Assembly (NCBI GenBank): GCA_030267565.1
Contig: BRXU01000027.1
Coordinates: forward strand, 419,001-483,000
Direction of reading: 5' to 3'
DNA length: 64,000 bases
Source of the DNA: Pleodorina starrii
Lineage: Eukaryota; Chlorophyta; Chlorophyceae; Chlamydomonadales; Volvocaceae
Under the pieces are notes generated by a model that ran no database searches, was not told the origin of the DNA, and worked only from the letters and a program-made list of their open reading frames with translations. Both the position numbers and the translations under genes were made by a program. Positions 47,801 to 59,205 of this stretch are shown piece after piece (the stretch's first letter is position 1; each line of letters starts with the position of its first letter).

Positions 47801-47915
47801 TCCTTGGCTCGTTGAGGCCGGCCACCGACTCGGGTTTGTTCCACGGGTCGCAATCGTCGTTCCCGAGTAAGAAGCTGTCTGAGGATGATTCTCCCCAGAG
47901 AGCGGTGACTTCCAT
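41832..47915 (-). CDS. Large low-complexity protein of unknown function
   Basis: Three exons on the minus strand: 47915-47380, 47231-44135, 43952-41832; 1,917 aa. I do not recognise the family. Seen: an acidic/aromatic N-terminus (MEVTALWGESSSDSFLL, DCDPWNKPE) that looks non-random; a short predicted helix (LFSALEAELAEIER); more than 1,300 residues dominated by Ala, Gly, Ser, Pro and Gln runs; a charged helical block late in exon 3 (REEVEELRGLCALARSLPQL and DALERVRLWERLEQLLADKL); and a C-terminal block (NLLETTLEVVHSVIAPNQTLAHALSLNW). The blocks suggest a scaffold-type protein with islands of order. Intron 2 has a GC donor (44134-44133, gcgagt) and acceptor at 43954-43953; this join keeps phase but is the least certain part. 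GC-rich third positions create long opposite-strand frames, which I discount. Confidence 0.6.
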
Positions 47916-48331
47916 TTTCTTGTGTAGTAGTCAGGGCAAACTGCGGGAACTGGGTTCGGTCAGGGCGCCCATAGCGAAGGCTATTCCGTCGGGTCGCTAC
48001 TTTCGCACATTGCGCACATCTTCCCGTCTACATGGTAATGACGTAAAAATGGCTTTCTGTATAAAGGAGTGCATATAGGCAACGCCAGTGCAAGCGATTG
48101 CAATGCAGCTACTGTCATGTCGCTGGCAAATAATTGAAAGTCCCCGGGCAACATATGGCAGCTGCATAAAAATACACTACATGCCTTATTATTACATGAC
48201 TTATTACACATGTTCCAGCAAAAACTACAGCAAAAACTGAAGTGTACGGCATTAAATTCGCGCGACAGCTTTGCGACAGCTTTACAACTTTCCCTGCAGT
48301 TCATAGTTATGCTTATGTGCGGGCAGTGACC
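47916..48331. promoter_or_regulatory. Divergent intergenic region (orphan protein / BRCT protein)
   Basis: 416 bp between divergent starts. The segment 48040-48310 is much more AT-rich than either flank (for example AAAATACACTACATGCC and TTATTATTACATGAC). A nearly exact tandem GCGACAGCTTT word occurs at 48260-48285, and CAGCAAAAACTA/CAGCAAAAACTG at about 48214-48240. Confidence 0.45.
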
Positions 48332-51300
48332 ATGGGGTGCTTACATGGAGTAGGTATTGTGTTTGCAAACGTTGCGCCCCACAACGTTCAGGACCTGACG
48401 AACGCAGCCTCTGCCCTTGGAGCAACCGTCTTTACCCCGTTTGAAGCCTCACAAGCTACACACCTTATTGCCAACAACGTGCTCCGTTTACCCGATGGAA
48501 GCGACCCCTACCTCGTGAGTCCCCCTTTCAGCATCTCATGCTCTGTTCCAATACACCCTTGAAACGATACCTGCTCTGACATCGGGCTCCTTTTCGATGC
48601 AGACGTCCATCCAAGCCAAACCCGACTTGGTCGTGGTGTCGGTAGAGTGGCTGTCAACCTGCCATGCTGAGCAGCGCCAGGTCGGTGCTGGCCCTGGGCT
48701 TGGATCCCTATCCTTTGCGCTCTACAACCAGGGCACGAACTAGCTAGCAGTGCAATTCGGACAGACGCCCTCTGGACCCCGCCACCGGCGTCGTACTGCA
48801 GGTATCCACGGGCCCCTATGCCTTGGGTCCCTTCAGCGGCGTCAAGGTCAGCATAACTAACTTTGGCGCCAAGGAGCGAGACATGGTGGTTCTCCAGCTG
48901 AAGCAGGGATGCGCCAACTACTCGCCGGAGCTGTTTCGCCACACCACGCACCTCGTAGGCAACCGCGCCGGAGGGAACAAATACACGTGAGCGCTTGCCC
49001 AACACTCACATCCGCGCGAGTGGATTTGCTACCTGACCGGCAGTCCTTCAGCTTTACACCCAATGGATCTGGTGACTCTCGCCGCGCGCAGGCACGCCCG
49101 GGAGTGGGGCCTGTTCATTGTCCACCACGACTGGGTGCTAGACTGCCTCAAGGCGGGGCACCGTCTGGACGAGCGTCCGTACAACCTGGAGACGTATGCA
49201 CCCAAGGACACCAGCGTGGGGCCCCTGGCCTCAAGCGGAGATCACCAGCGGCAGCCGAGCAGGTGGGTCCGTCGGGGGAGGTCATTAGGGGAGGCAGACC
49301 CATCGCGGGTTACGCTTACACAACAACGCCAGCGAAAGGGCAGGTCAACATGTTTCTGATAACACGCGGGGTGTTGCGAGCAAGTAAGCAGTTCCCTACG
49401 AGGCTGGCTGTGCATGACGGGCCGCATCCAGCTGCCTGCTGCCGCTCCCAGCGCTCAGCGCCCCATAGGAACCGCACCCGCGCTCCAGGACAAGCCGCAC
49501 CCAACTCGCGCATTGCGTGCGTGTGTGCATGCGTGCGCTGCGCAGGACGGTGTCATCCGCGCGCGGCGGCGCGTCGTGCCACTCGGGGGGCGGCGATGGC
49601 GCAGGAGCGACGGGCGCGTCGGTCCCTGTCAGGCAGGCCACCGCAAGCATACGGGGGTATGTAGCGGCCTCCACTCCGCTGACCCAAATCGCGCCGCGCT
49701 GCGCAGTTGCTCCTCCTCTCGTACTGCAATGGCATGCCGGCCCGTGAGCTTCGAACCAGCGCCGCTAGGCCCCTCCTTTGGGTTGTGCGTTTCATCCCGG
49801 CCGCGAGATGGGGAGCGTTTCTCGCGCCTGGGGCCCGGGCAGTCTGCCCGCCTTACCTGCCCGCCCGTGCAAGGGCACGCTCAGGGCTCAGCCCGTCCCC
49901 CAACCCGAACCAGCCGCTTCCCGCCCCCCCCCACCGCGCTGAGCACGGTGCCTTCTGCAAGCCCGCCCTTTAAAATCCCTCGCTGCCGGCCGCTCCCTGT
50001 GCCCCGGATTCCCTGCCACGCCCGGGCTCAAATCCCCTGTTGGCCCCAACCCCAGCGTCGTAGCGCCGGGCCCAACAGACTCGGTGTGCGGCGGAGCGCC
50101 CGCCGTAAACGCAAGCGCGGCCCTGGCCCGCGGCGTCGGCGGCAGTGCGCTGCGTCCCGCCAACGGCCTCGTGCCGCCGGGCGCTGAGGACGCCTTCGGA
50201 GCCGCCAAGGGCCACCCCGCGCGCGGCGCCCGCGGCGCCGCGCCGTCCTTCTCCGGCCAGCCCCAGCCCCAGACCCACGTCGAGCAGTACTACCACATCC
50301 CAGCCGTCCCGCCGGACGACTGCTACTTCCTGCACTGGGTCCGCCTGTGGGTGGTGGGCTGCACCAGCTCCGAGCAGTCGCACGTGCTGGCGGCGTTGCG
50401 CGAGAGCGGCGCCACGCGCGAGCCGGTGCTGCACGGCGGTGTGACCCACATCGTGTTTGGCTCGGTGCTCAGCACGGCCGACCTGGCGGAGGTGCGGGCG
50501 CACCTGGCGGAGCACCGAGAGCAGGTCAAGCTGGCGCGCCTGAGCTGGCTGTACGAGTGCGTCAACCGGCGGTCGTACATGGAGCCGGAGGGGCCGTACG
50601 CCATGACGGTGGCGCAGCTGCTGCTGGCGCAGGGCGGCGGCGGGACGGGGCAGCTGCTGCCCGCGCAGGTGGGGCGCAGAGGGAGGGAGGGATGGAGACA
50701 AGGGGGTAGCCGTGGCGAGGTTGGGGGGGGGGGCTGTTGCCTGGGCGAGATGGGGCGGGCGAGTTGCGGCCGCTGGGGTCGAGGCACCTGGGATGGCTGG
50801 TAGAGGGGACTGCGGAACTTCACAAGGGGGTGGACGGGCGTAGGCGTTCTCAATTGACGCCCTCCGACAGCGCCGGAAATCGTGCGTTGCGCTTCTGTCC
50901 TGGGTGGGTGCATCACGGCTGTTCCCATGCGCGCCCTTCATCTCCCTCTCCGCCCTCCTGCCCTCCCCGTTGGCCCTTGTCCGCCTCCCCGCGCCGGTCC
51001 TCCCAGTCTGGCCGTCTGGGGCAGCGCAGCCGCGAGGGCTCCCCCGCCCTGGCGGCCGGGGGCGCAGGCGCACTGGCGGGCGCAGCCAGCGCCGGGCCCT
51101 CCATCGTGGCGGGCCGCCCGGTGGCGCCGCTGGACGACTACGTGCCGCTGGACCCGGAGGCCAACAACCGCACCATGGACAGCATCTCGGTCCGCAACGC
51201 TGCGCCCGGTGTGTTCAGCGGCCTGTGGTTCACGCTGGTGGCCGTGGGGGGCACCGAGGAGGAGCCCACAGCCACCAAGCTCGTCAGGTGCGGCGAGACG

Positions 51301-54300
51301 AGGCGGAGCTTGGTATGCGGTACTGCGCACCCGGTCAGGGGGCATGGGGGGGGCGCTACGATTGCGCCGGATTATGACATTAGGAAGGAAGGGGTTGGGT
51401 AGCTTTTGGTGCTGCTCGTGTTCCACCACCATCCTGCTGGTGTCTATTGCAGGTGGGTTGCTCCTCGCGCCCGCCCCTTGGATTTGCGTCCTTGTCTGTG
51501 TCCGCACCCGGGCAGCTTGCGTAGTTGCAGCTGCATGACTGGACCGTCCGCCTTGAACTCCTTCTGGCCCTGGCCCTGGTCCTGCCCCCCGCAGGCAGGG
51601 CGGCGGCATGATCATGTCGGCCACCACCGACAAGACGGTGCGTGAGCCTCACCGGCGCTACGCGGTGTGCCCCTTCAGCCTGCCGCAAGCGACCGTGGAC
51701 CGCCTCTGCAGCAGCCGGGGCCGCGAGCGCGGCCAGAGCGAGTTCGAGTGAGTCGGTCGGTGAAGGCGCGCGGTGCGGCAGGCGTGGCCCCTCGTCCAGG
51801 CACAGAAAGTCAACTCCTTGCCCAGAACAACCCATCGGAGCATGTTTTAAACGCGCCTGGAGATCCTTCGCATCTCATTCCTCATACACGCATTGCTAGC
51901 TCTGGGATCAGTTGCCGCGTGACTCCGCCGCCCACCGGCTCGACCACCGCAACTCTAACCCCCGGTGCGCGCTACGTCCCCGTGTGCTGCAGGCGCGTCC
52001 CGCCGGAGCAGCGCGTCACGGTGGCCTGGCTGCGCGCCTGCATTGCGCGAGGGGAGCTGCTGCCGGCGAAGCGCGAGACGCCGCTGTTCCGGCCGCTGCC
52101 GCACGCGCTGCCGCTGCCCCGCTTCCAGGGGCTGACCCTGGCGGTCAGTCAGTATCACGTGGAGCAGCGGGAGGTGCTGCAGCAGCTCATCTCAGGACTG
52201 GGTAGGCGGGGCGGGGGGCCACCTGGGCTGGGACGTAGCCAAGATGGAACCGCAGCGATGCGACGGAGGCGACGCAAGCGAACCGCTGGGCTGGGGTGGA
52301 CGGAGAAGATACCCTGCACCTTCGCTCCATGCCCTGCCCTGCCTTGTTTTGCGCCCCCCCCCCGCCCCCCCCCCCGTGCGCCTGCCGCCCCTCCCCCTTG
52401 CCCTCCCCCTCGCCCTCGCCCTGGCAGGCGGCATCTACACGGAGAAGCTCAACAAGCGCTGCGACTACCTGGTCATCCACGAGGCGCAGGGCGACAAGTT
52501 CGCTGCCGCGCTCCGGTGGGGTGTCCCCTGCGTGCGAGCCGACTGGGTGCTGGAGAGCGCCTACGCGGGCGGGCCGCTGGACGACAAGATCTTTGCGTTC
52601 CTGCCGGTGGGCATCACGCCCGCGGAGATGGAGGAGAGGCGCGCCGCCGCGAGCCGCGCCCGGGGCAGAGACGGCTGCGGGCCCAGCCAGCTGGGGCCGA
52701 CGCAGCGGCCGCTGCCGCTGCAGGTCTCCCAGGTCGGTTCCTCTTCTCAGACCGGGCTCTTGTGTACGCGTGCTGCGTCGTTCGCAGGCGCCAGGATGGC
52801 TTGGGCTTGAAGCTCGTGCGCCGGCGGCTTCAAAGCACGAAATGCATCATTGGTTTGTTAGCGGCCCCTGTCAGGCCCTTGCTCACGTATGAACGCCACA
52901 ACCCCTTCTCAACTTTGCGTCCTTGGTCGTGCCGCAGCTGCCGGCGACTCTGCCGGTCAGGAGCCAGCAGGGCGGCACCCAGTGCCATGCGGACGGCCGC
53001 ACGGCTGGCGCTCCATCCGGTTTGCCGCCGCGGCCCAGCCAGGCGCCCGACCGACACGGCGCGCCGACGCAGGCGTTGCTGGGGATGCCCGCGCCGGCGC
53101 ACTTCTCCGCCTTCGCCAACCCGGGGCCGCCGTTGCCCATGGCGCCGCCGCCCGCGCCGTCATTCGGGGCAGCAGCGGGGCCTTCGAGGGAAGCGTCGGG
53201 GGCTGCCTCCGCGCCGGCAGCAGCAGCGCCCAGAAGGCCGCCCTCCCTCTTGAAGCCTGTCATTAGCGCAATCTTGGCGGACGACGATGACATGGGAGAG
53301 ACGGAGGAGGGCGCGACCGGAATCCCCATCCCGTCCACACGCGCGGCGGCGGAAGTATCTCAGGGCCAGCTCAGCGGCAACCTCGCAGGACCAGCGGCCT
53401 GCCTCCCTCAGGCGGCCCAACACGCGGCACCTGTCGCTCCTGGAGACGGCGGTGCCGCGGGGTCGAGTGCGCCCGCGGGCGCGGGCTTGGGCCGCCGTGA
53501 GGGCCCGCACGGTGCGACCAGCTCGTTTGTGTCCACAGCCGGCGCCGCAGCGGCCGTGGGCCCCACCGTCGCAGAGCTGCCCAAGCCGCCGCTGCCGCCG
53601 CCGCCTCAGCGGCAGCAGGAGCTTGAGCCTCCGGCGGCGGCGCGGCAGCGGCAGGCAGAGGAGGCGGCGCGGGAGCTGGGCGGCGCGGCGGCCTCACTGA
53701 TGCAGTTCATTGACACGGCGCGCAACAGTGTGGTGCTGCCTGACATGGCCTGCTCGCAGCTGGACCTGCCCATGCAGCTGCCGATCCCGGGCGTGTCGGA
53801 GGGGCCGCTGACGGGCGCGGGGGCCTCGTCGATGTCGTCGCGGGAGGCGGGAAGCTCGGCAGGGCTGTCGCTGAAGACCGCGGTAAGCGTGGGGTCGGTT
53901 ACGGTGCAAGCGTGGGGAAAGGGCCTTAACGTGGCCCGGCAAGGCCGCTAAATCCGCAGGGGGGAAAGGAGCGCGCACGCTGCGTTTTGGGTATGCGTAT
54001 GCAGGCAGCCAGACAGAAAGCGAGGTGGAAAAACGGTGTGTGGTGTCTTTGCCGCGCCCTCGCAGGACGGCGATGGATGCGTGGGGGGAATCTCGGGCCG
54101 GCGCTCGCGGAAGCGCACCGCGGCCGCCTCTGTTGGGGAGGTGCAGGGCATGCCCGGGAAGGTGGGCGGCCTGCCGGGGCGGCGGAGCCGCAACGACGAC
54201 GAGGAGGAGGGCTTCGGCGTGGCAATGTCGCAGCAGGTGCGTGGGCGCGTCGTGCTACCCGGGGCCACGCGGTGCTGGCGCCCGAATGGCGTCGTTGTTC

Positions 54301-54732
54301 TGTCTAGGCTCGCACCTAGGAAATTCTTCGAGCCCTACAACATTCAAGGTCGTCGAGGGGGGGGCCGCAGGTCACGTGTTGGAGTTGAAACGCGTCGTGT
54401 GAGCGACGTGCCAAACGCGCACCCAGCAGGCTTGACCCCTACAGGGCCCGGTCGCGTAGATGCGCGCCGCGTGTGTGCATTGGGGACGCTGAAAAGGCGG
54501 ACGAGCATGCGTGCTCAGGGAGATGTGGCGTTCAAGTAGGGTTCCACCTCTTGGCGAGCTGATCCAGCCAAGCGACCCCCCCCCCCAACCTGCGCTGTAG
54601 GTGGGTTACGAGGCCGTGGCAGCCGCCCCGCCGCCGCGCGCCACGCGCAGCTCCACCCGGGGCGGCCGGGGCACCGGAGGAACGGACGCCAAGGAGAACC
54701 TCATCAAGGCGGTGCAGGGCAGCATTCGGTAG
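48332..54732 (+). CDS. Multi-BRCT protein of TopBP1 / MEI1 type
   Basis: Thirteen exons (48332-48514, 48603-48680, 48766-48986, 49092-49262, 49546-49656, 50056-50668, 51007-51287, 51595-51747, 51993-52201, 52428-52732, 52938-53882, 54066-54236, 54601-54732) join in phase to 1,190 aa. Family knowledge: TopBP1/Dpb11 and plant MEI1 use tandem BRCTs to bind phosphoproteins in replication initiation, ATR checkpoint activation and meiotic repair. Seen: five BRCT-like units ending in the typical Trp motif: VVVSVEWLSTC (~75), FIVHHDWVLDCL (~170), VKLARLSWLYECV (~415), VTVAWLRACI (~610), VRADWVLESAY (~715); intervening blocks such as GGVTHIVFG and KRCDYLVIHEAQG also fit. The C-terminal third is low complexity with a basic RRSRKR patch (possible nuclear signal). 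Exon 3 could instead start at 48802, and exon 10 could end at 52723; both keep phase. Exon 5 has no similarity support. Confidence 0.8.
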
Positions 54733-57590
54733 CGGCTCAGGTGTGCGGCCTGCGAGGCCGTCGCACGGGTCGAGGCAGCGAGCCTGTCCCCGAGCACGAG
54801 CAAGGAGCGAGTGGACGAGCGCTGCCGGGACCGCTTTGACGGGCTCCGTGCTGCCCTAAGTGGAAGTGCTGTGGTGTGGCCGAAGACATGGATTCGCGGG
54901 CCGGTACAACGCGTCTCAGCAAACTGCAGTCTGTGAATGTGTGTGCAGATGGACAGGTCGTGAGTACATCGGGGGGGCTACGTGTTTGCTTGTGTACCGT
55001 ATTATACACACACACACCGTGGTGCGTGAGGGGCATGGATTATGCTTTTTATGTTACCGGTATTCTCACTCAAAGCTCCGGGTCGGGCCAAAGAAGGTGC
55101 TGGCGTGCTGCTTTACTGAAGCACACGTGCGCTCTTTTGGCAGTTCTGGTGCAGACAGTACACAGGTCAAGAGCGTAAGAAGCGCATGCTTGAGCGGGTG
55201 GAGTGTGCCTCGTTCCGGTCTGCGCAGCCCGGTGAGGCAAGGTTTGATTTGGGGGTTGCGTGGTGGCGGATGTTTCTCAGACGCAGAAACGCACCTTCAT
55301 GAATCGTGATACCCTTCGTGGAGTGGGACGCAGCGCCCCCGTGCCGTACCTGCGTGGTGCCAGCTGTGCAGGATGGTGTGCCGCCGCAGTGTTGTGCGTG
55401 CGTGCGTCCACTACGAGGGCTGTTCCCGCCGTTCCCATACACACGCCAGCTGCGTGGTATGTATGTATGTCTTTCTCCCTCCTGTGACAGCGTCGCCGAG
55501 GCCACCTTCCAACAGTCGTCGAACAGGCAGGATTTCTCATGGATATCATCACATCCATTTTACATTAAAAAACAGTGGGCACCCCGGCTCCGCACCCTGG
55601 CTCCGCGAAAGCCGACGAGACGCCCGCGCGAACTGGGATGACGTCCCAAGCACCCACCCTTTCCTCCACACGGACGCGAACGGCCATATCCGTGCCAGGC
55701 TGCCACATTAGGCAGTGCCCTCGCACTAACCGCCGGTGGGTCCCATGGGACCAATCCTCCCTCAATGATGAGCGGACACGAGGGAGGGTGCTGGTCTGCA
55801 GTCGGCAGGCCCGTGAGGTTCTGAAGAGTTCTGAGTTGACTCAGAATGCGCCAGCGCAGGACCCTAGTGGTCCCTCATTGTAACTCTCGCATCCTACGAC
55901 CAAATCCACCTGCGAACCAGGCCGCGGCGTACCTGTGATAGCTTTGTGCGTGTGGCCTTTTGTCGCTGCTTCTTTCACCTTTAACTATTTCGCTCCTTGC
56001 GGTCAGAGCAAGGCCATGCAATACCCGTGCAGCATCAAGGAGGGACGGAAGCCAGTGTCGCAGTGGGACCAGCCAAGTCAAGAGACATTCACCTCGGCCT
56101 GCACCGGCCATTACACCCGCCTTTCGAGCGCAAGGCAGCGCGTTGGCTGGCTGGGTGTTGATGACACACGGTGTCCGCCCTGTGGGACATGGCATCGTCC
56201 CACTTTCGGGGGGAGGGCGCGTGCACCCCTTGTAGTATCGCCCCGGTAGGTATTCGGGCGCGGCCCCTGGCCGTATTCCCTTAGGCATCGCAAGCTTTGG
56301 GGCCCCGCTAACCATGTAAGGTAATGACTGATGAGGCCACACCTGCAGGTGGGGTAGGGGAAAAACTGTCGGTGCTTGGGGTTGGGGGGCTGCCCTCACG
56401 GGTGGGGGCCCTGGTTTTTGCAGGCCACAGGGGGTATCCAGATGTGGGGGATGTGGCGGGATGGGTTCTCACGGCCGCCTTGGGAATGGTGATCGGCCGC
56501 TTCATGGCCGCCTTGGCCGTGGGCTTGGTGGCAAATGCGGTCCTCTCCAACGGAGCAGCCTATCAATTGCGAGCGGTTGCTTTTTGCGGGCAGGCTCCGG
56601 ACATTGCTGACTCTCGGCTTCTTCTGTAGGGATTAGGTCGCGATCCTGTGCAGCCTGGTGGCACCAGGCCTCACCAGGTAAGGCAACAACGGACTACCCA
56701 ATTCGCACCTTCATCCCCTTGTCATTCCGTTTACGTCCTTCAACCAACCCGCTGACACTCCAGGGCTTGCGTGGACGCCTGGTAGTAAAAGCTTTGCACC
56801 TGCACCTTATGATAACCCGTGCATCTCGTAGCCCCAGTTTTCACCCGCGCAGCGCTGTAGTAGTGCATGACAGCGCATCAGACACGAGGTGAACGTGCAA
56901 TATTATTACAAATCCCGACCGTCTTTTGCTAGAAGGATAGCGGAGATGCAGGCAGCGTTTCTCGCCAGGCAGGCCGGGACAGTGATGCGCTTCGCCGGAG
57001 TATATCTTTGATTTCCACGGGCAAATTGAAACCTGTCTAGTAGCACCACCACCCTATGGCACACACTCAGCTTTTGGGTGGCGTTTGCTAAGCTTTGCGC
57101 TTTCGTGCCCTCCCGTGCTGGGCATCGCGCCGAAGCTGCCTCTGCCTTTAACAAGTTAATGCGCGAAACAATAGCATATGCTGACGGAGCCCCAGACACA
57201 TAAAATGAATCTCAGATTGCATACATTTGAAATGAAGCCTAGCGAATTTTTTAAATTCGTCCCGCACCGAAACCAGCGGGACCGCGCTTTATTGAACTAC
57301 CTCATATTAACCGGTCTCCGATCCAATTATTGCATACTCCACTGACTTCAAACCTTCTTACTAGACTCGTAGCCAATTACTTGTCCTTCAGTAAGGCCAC
57401 GGCCAATCCCTCCCGCGCAAGTTTTAAAGAAGTAACTTGGTGAGCGTCTGTTAACAAAGCACTACCTCCTCCGCCTTTATCTCCTATTGGTTACTACGAG
57501 GGCAGGGGCATTCTTCACGCCCACGATACTAGGCCGCTAATTTAGCGACTGACAGCCGCGGTAAATCCTTTTCACTCACGTGCAGCAAAC
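54733..57590. other. Long intergenic region between BRCT protein and PCNA
   Basis: 2.86 kb holding the 3' UTR of the BRCT gene and the PCNA promoter. A TGTAA at 55879-55883 is a possible distant poly(A) signal. An open frame of 101 codons at 56324-56629 (+) contains a hydrophobic stretch (GWVLTAALGMVIGRFMAALAVGLVAN), but I see no family match and the opposite strand is also open, so I do not call it a gene. From about 57130 to 57590 the sequence is AT-rich and probably contains the PCNA promoter; a CGAATTT-TTT-AAATTCG inverted repeat lies at 57243-57259. Confidence 0.4.
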
Positions 57591-58682
57591 ATGTTTGAGG
57601 CTCGCATTCAACATGGCAGCGTGCTGAAGAAGCTGGTGGAGGCCCTGAAGGAGCTTGTGACGGAGGGCAATTTCGATGTCAGCAACACCGGCCTTTCCCT
57701 CCAAGCGATGGACTCGTCTCACGTCTGCCTAGTATCACTTACGCTTCGTGAGGATGGGTTCGAGCATTTCCGCTGCGACCGAACCATGGCTATGGGCATC
57801 CACTTTGGGAACTTGTCCAAGATCCTCAAGTGCGCGGGTACGTCCAGCTTGTTTGTTGCACAAGCATAGTGCTTCATTTAACTTGTGCTACCTAATTGGT
57901 AGGCAACGAGGACACGATTACGCTGAAGGCGGAGGACAACGCGGACCAGCTGACGCTCATGTTCGAGTCAGCGAACCAGGACCGCATCTCGGACTTTGAC
58001 CTTAAGTTGATGTCCATTGAGTCGGAGCACTTGGGCATTCCGGACCAGGACTACTCGGCCGAGATCAAAATGCCCTCCTCCGAGTACCAGCGCATCGTTC
58101 GCGACCTCACGAGCATCGGCGACACCGTTCTCATCTCTGCGACGAAGGAGGGCATCAAGTTCTCGACCTCCGGGGATGTGGGCACTGCCAACGTGACGCT
58201 TCGGTGCGCAGGGGGGGAAGGGGATGCCCGGTCGGGTTTGGGGGCTAGGTTTGGTGCAACCAGGATTTACATAGATAATGCAACACACATCACCCGGCCC
58301 GTTGTTTATTCAAGCTGAACTCACACTGCACCGCTCACAAGCCGCGGCAATTTTAGCTGCATGTGCGCGCAGCTCCCTTTCCTTCCCTTATCGCCTCGCC
58401 CCGCTGCCGGCGCCCGCCCACAGGCACAACACTACGCCGGAAAAGGCCGAGGATCAGACGATTATTGACCTGAAGGAGCCAGTTGCCCTCACGTTCGCGC
58501 TGCGGTACCTGAACAACTTCAGCAAGGCCACGCCGTTGGCGCCTCAAGTCAAGCTCAGCTTGACAAAGGACCTCCCCATCGTCGTCGAGTACCAGGTTGG
58601 CGAGCTCGGCAACGTCCGATTCTTCCTGGCGCCGAAGATTGATGACGAGGACAACATGGGCGAGGATGAGGCCCAGTCGTAG
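57591..58682 (+). CDS. PCNA: Proliferating cell nuclear antigen (DNA sliding clamp)
   Basis: Three exons (57591-57837, 57903-58203, 58424-58682) give 268 aa. The homotrimeric clamp encircles DNA, tethers replicative polymerases and recruits PIP-box partners in the nucleus. Seen: start [22 protein letters not shown]; the DNA-facing and centre-loop blocks [14 protein letters not shown] and [14 protein letters not shown]; the interdomain connector region [16 protein letters not shown]; the second-half [28 protein letters not shown]. The acidic C-terminal tail after APKID is somewhat longer than in animal and yeast PCNA. Exon borders are GT-AG and phases match. The promoter side is AT-rich. A TGTAA at 59097 gives a 3' UTR of about 0.4 kb. 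Confidence 0.97.
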
Positions 58683-59205
58683 TCGAACGAAAGCAGCCCG
58701 GGGATCCTTAGTGCTGTGGCGAGCAATCCGTTGCAGTCTGGGATGTTATTGGTGTTGGGTATTGGCATTGGGACACTAGGGCTTAGTTTTGGGAAGGTGC
58801 AGGTTCTGCGGGAGATGACGTGCTGACCGTTCAAGAGAGTGTTAGTTGGGTGTTGGGCTGTTGATTAACTGCAACTGCCACGGGTCGCAGGAGGTCTTTT
58901 GTTAACTTGGCTTGACACTCGTACATTTAGTTTTGTTGTTGAACTCTGGACGGTTGACTTAACGAAATACATCTCAATGCTTGATTTGCTTGGTGTGGAC
59001 TACATGGAGTTACCTTGAACTTGACCTTCACCATCAATCACACCTCCAACTTAACATGGTGTCATTCAACTGTATGCTCATTGTGGCGTCATGTGCTGTA
59101 ACACGATGAATTGAGAAGATCGTTTTCCTCGTCTGTAGCAGCCACTTGCAATCCGTGTTCGGGCGCTGTTAAACCGGGGAGCAGTTGCCAATCATTCAAG
59201 CGTTT
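58683..59205. other. PCNA 3' UTR and transporter 5' region
   Basis: 523 bp between the PCNA stop and the transporter ATG. The first ~415 bp to the TGTAA at 59097 is the likely PCNA 3' UTR, so the promoter of the transporter must be compact or overlap it. No gene seen. Confidence 0.5.
59097..59101 (+). terminator. TGTAA poly(A) signal of PCNA
   Basis: First TGTAA after the PCNA stop, 415 nt downstream. Confidence 0.6.

Noticed and set aside
48870..49420. An open frame from 48909 running through BRCT exons in another frame
   Set aside because: It lacks the BRCT motifs, which lie in the frame used by the spliced model.
56308..56629. Small protein on either strand at 56.3-56.6 kb
   Set aside because: Both strands are open, no homology is recognised and there is no splice or regulatory support; described as intergenic content.
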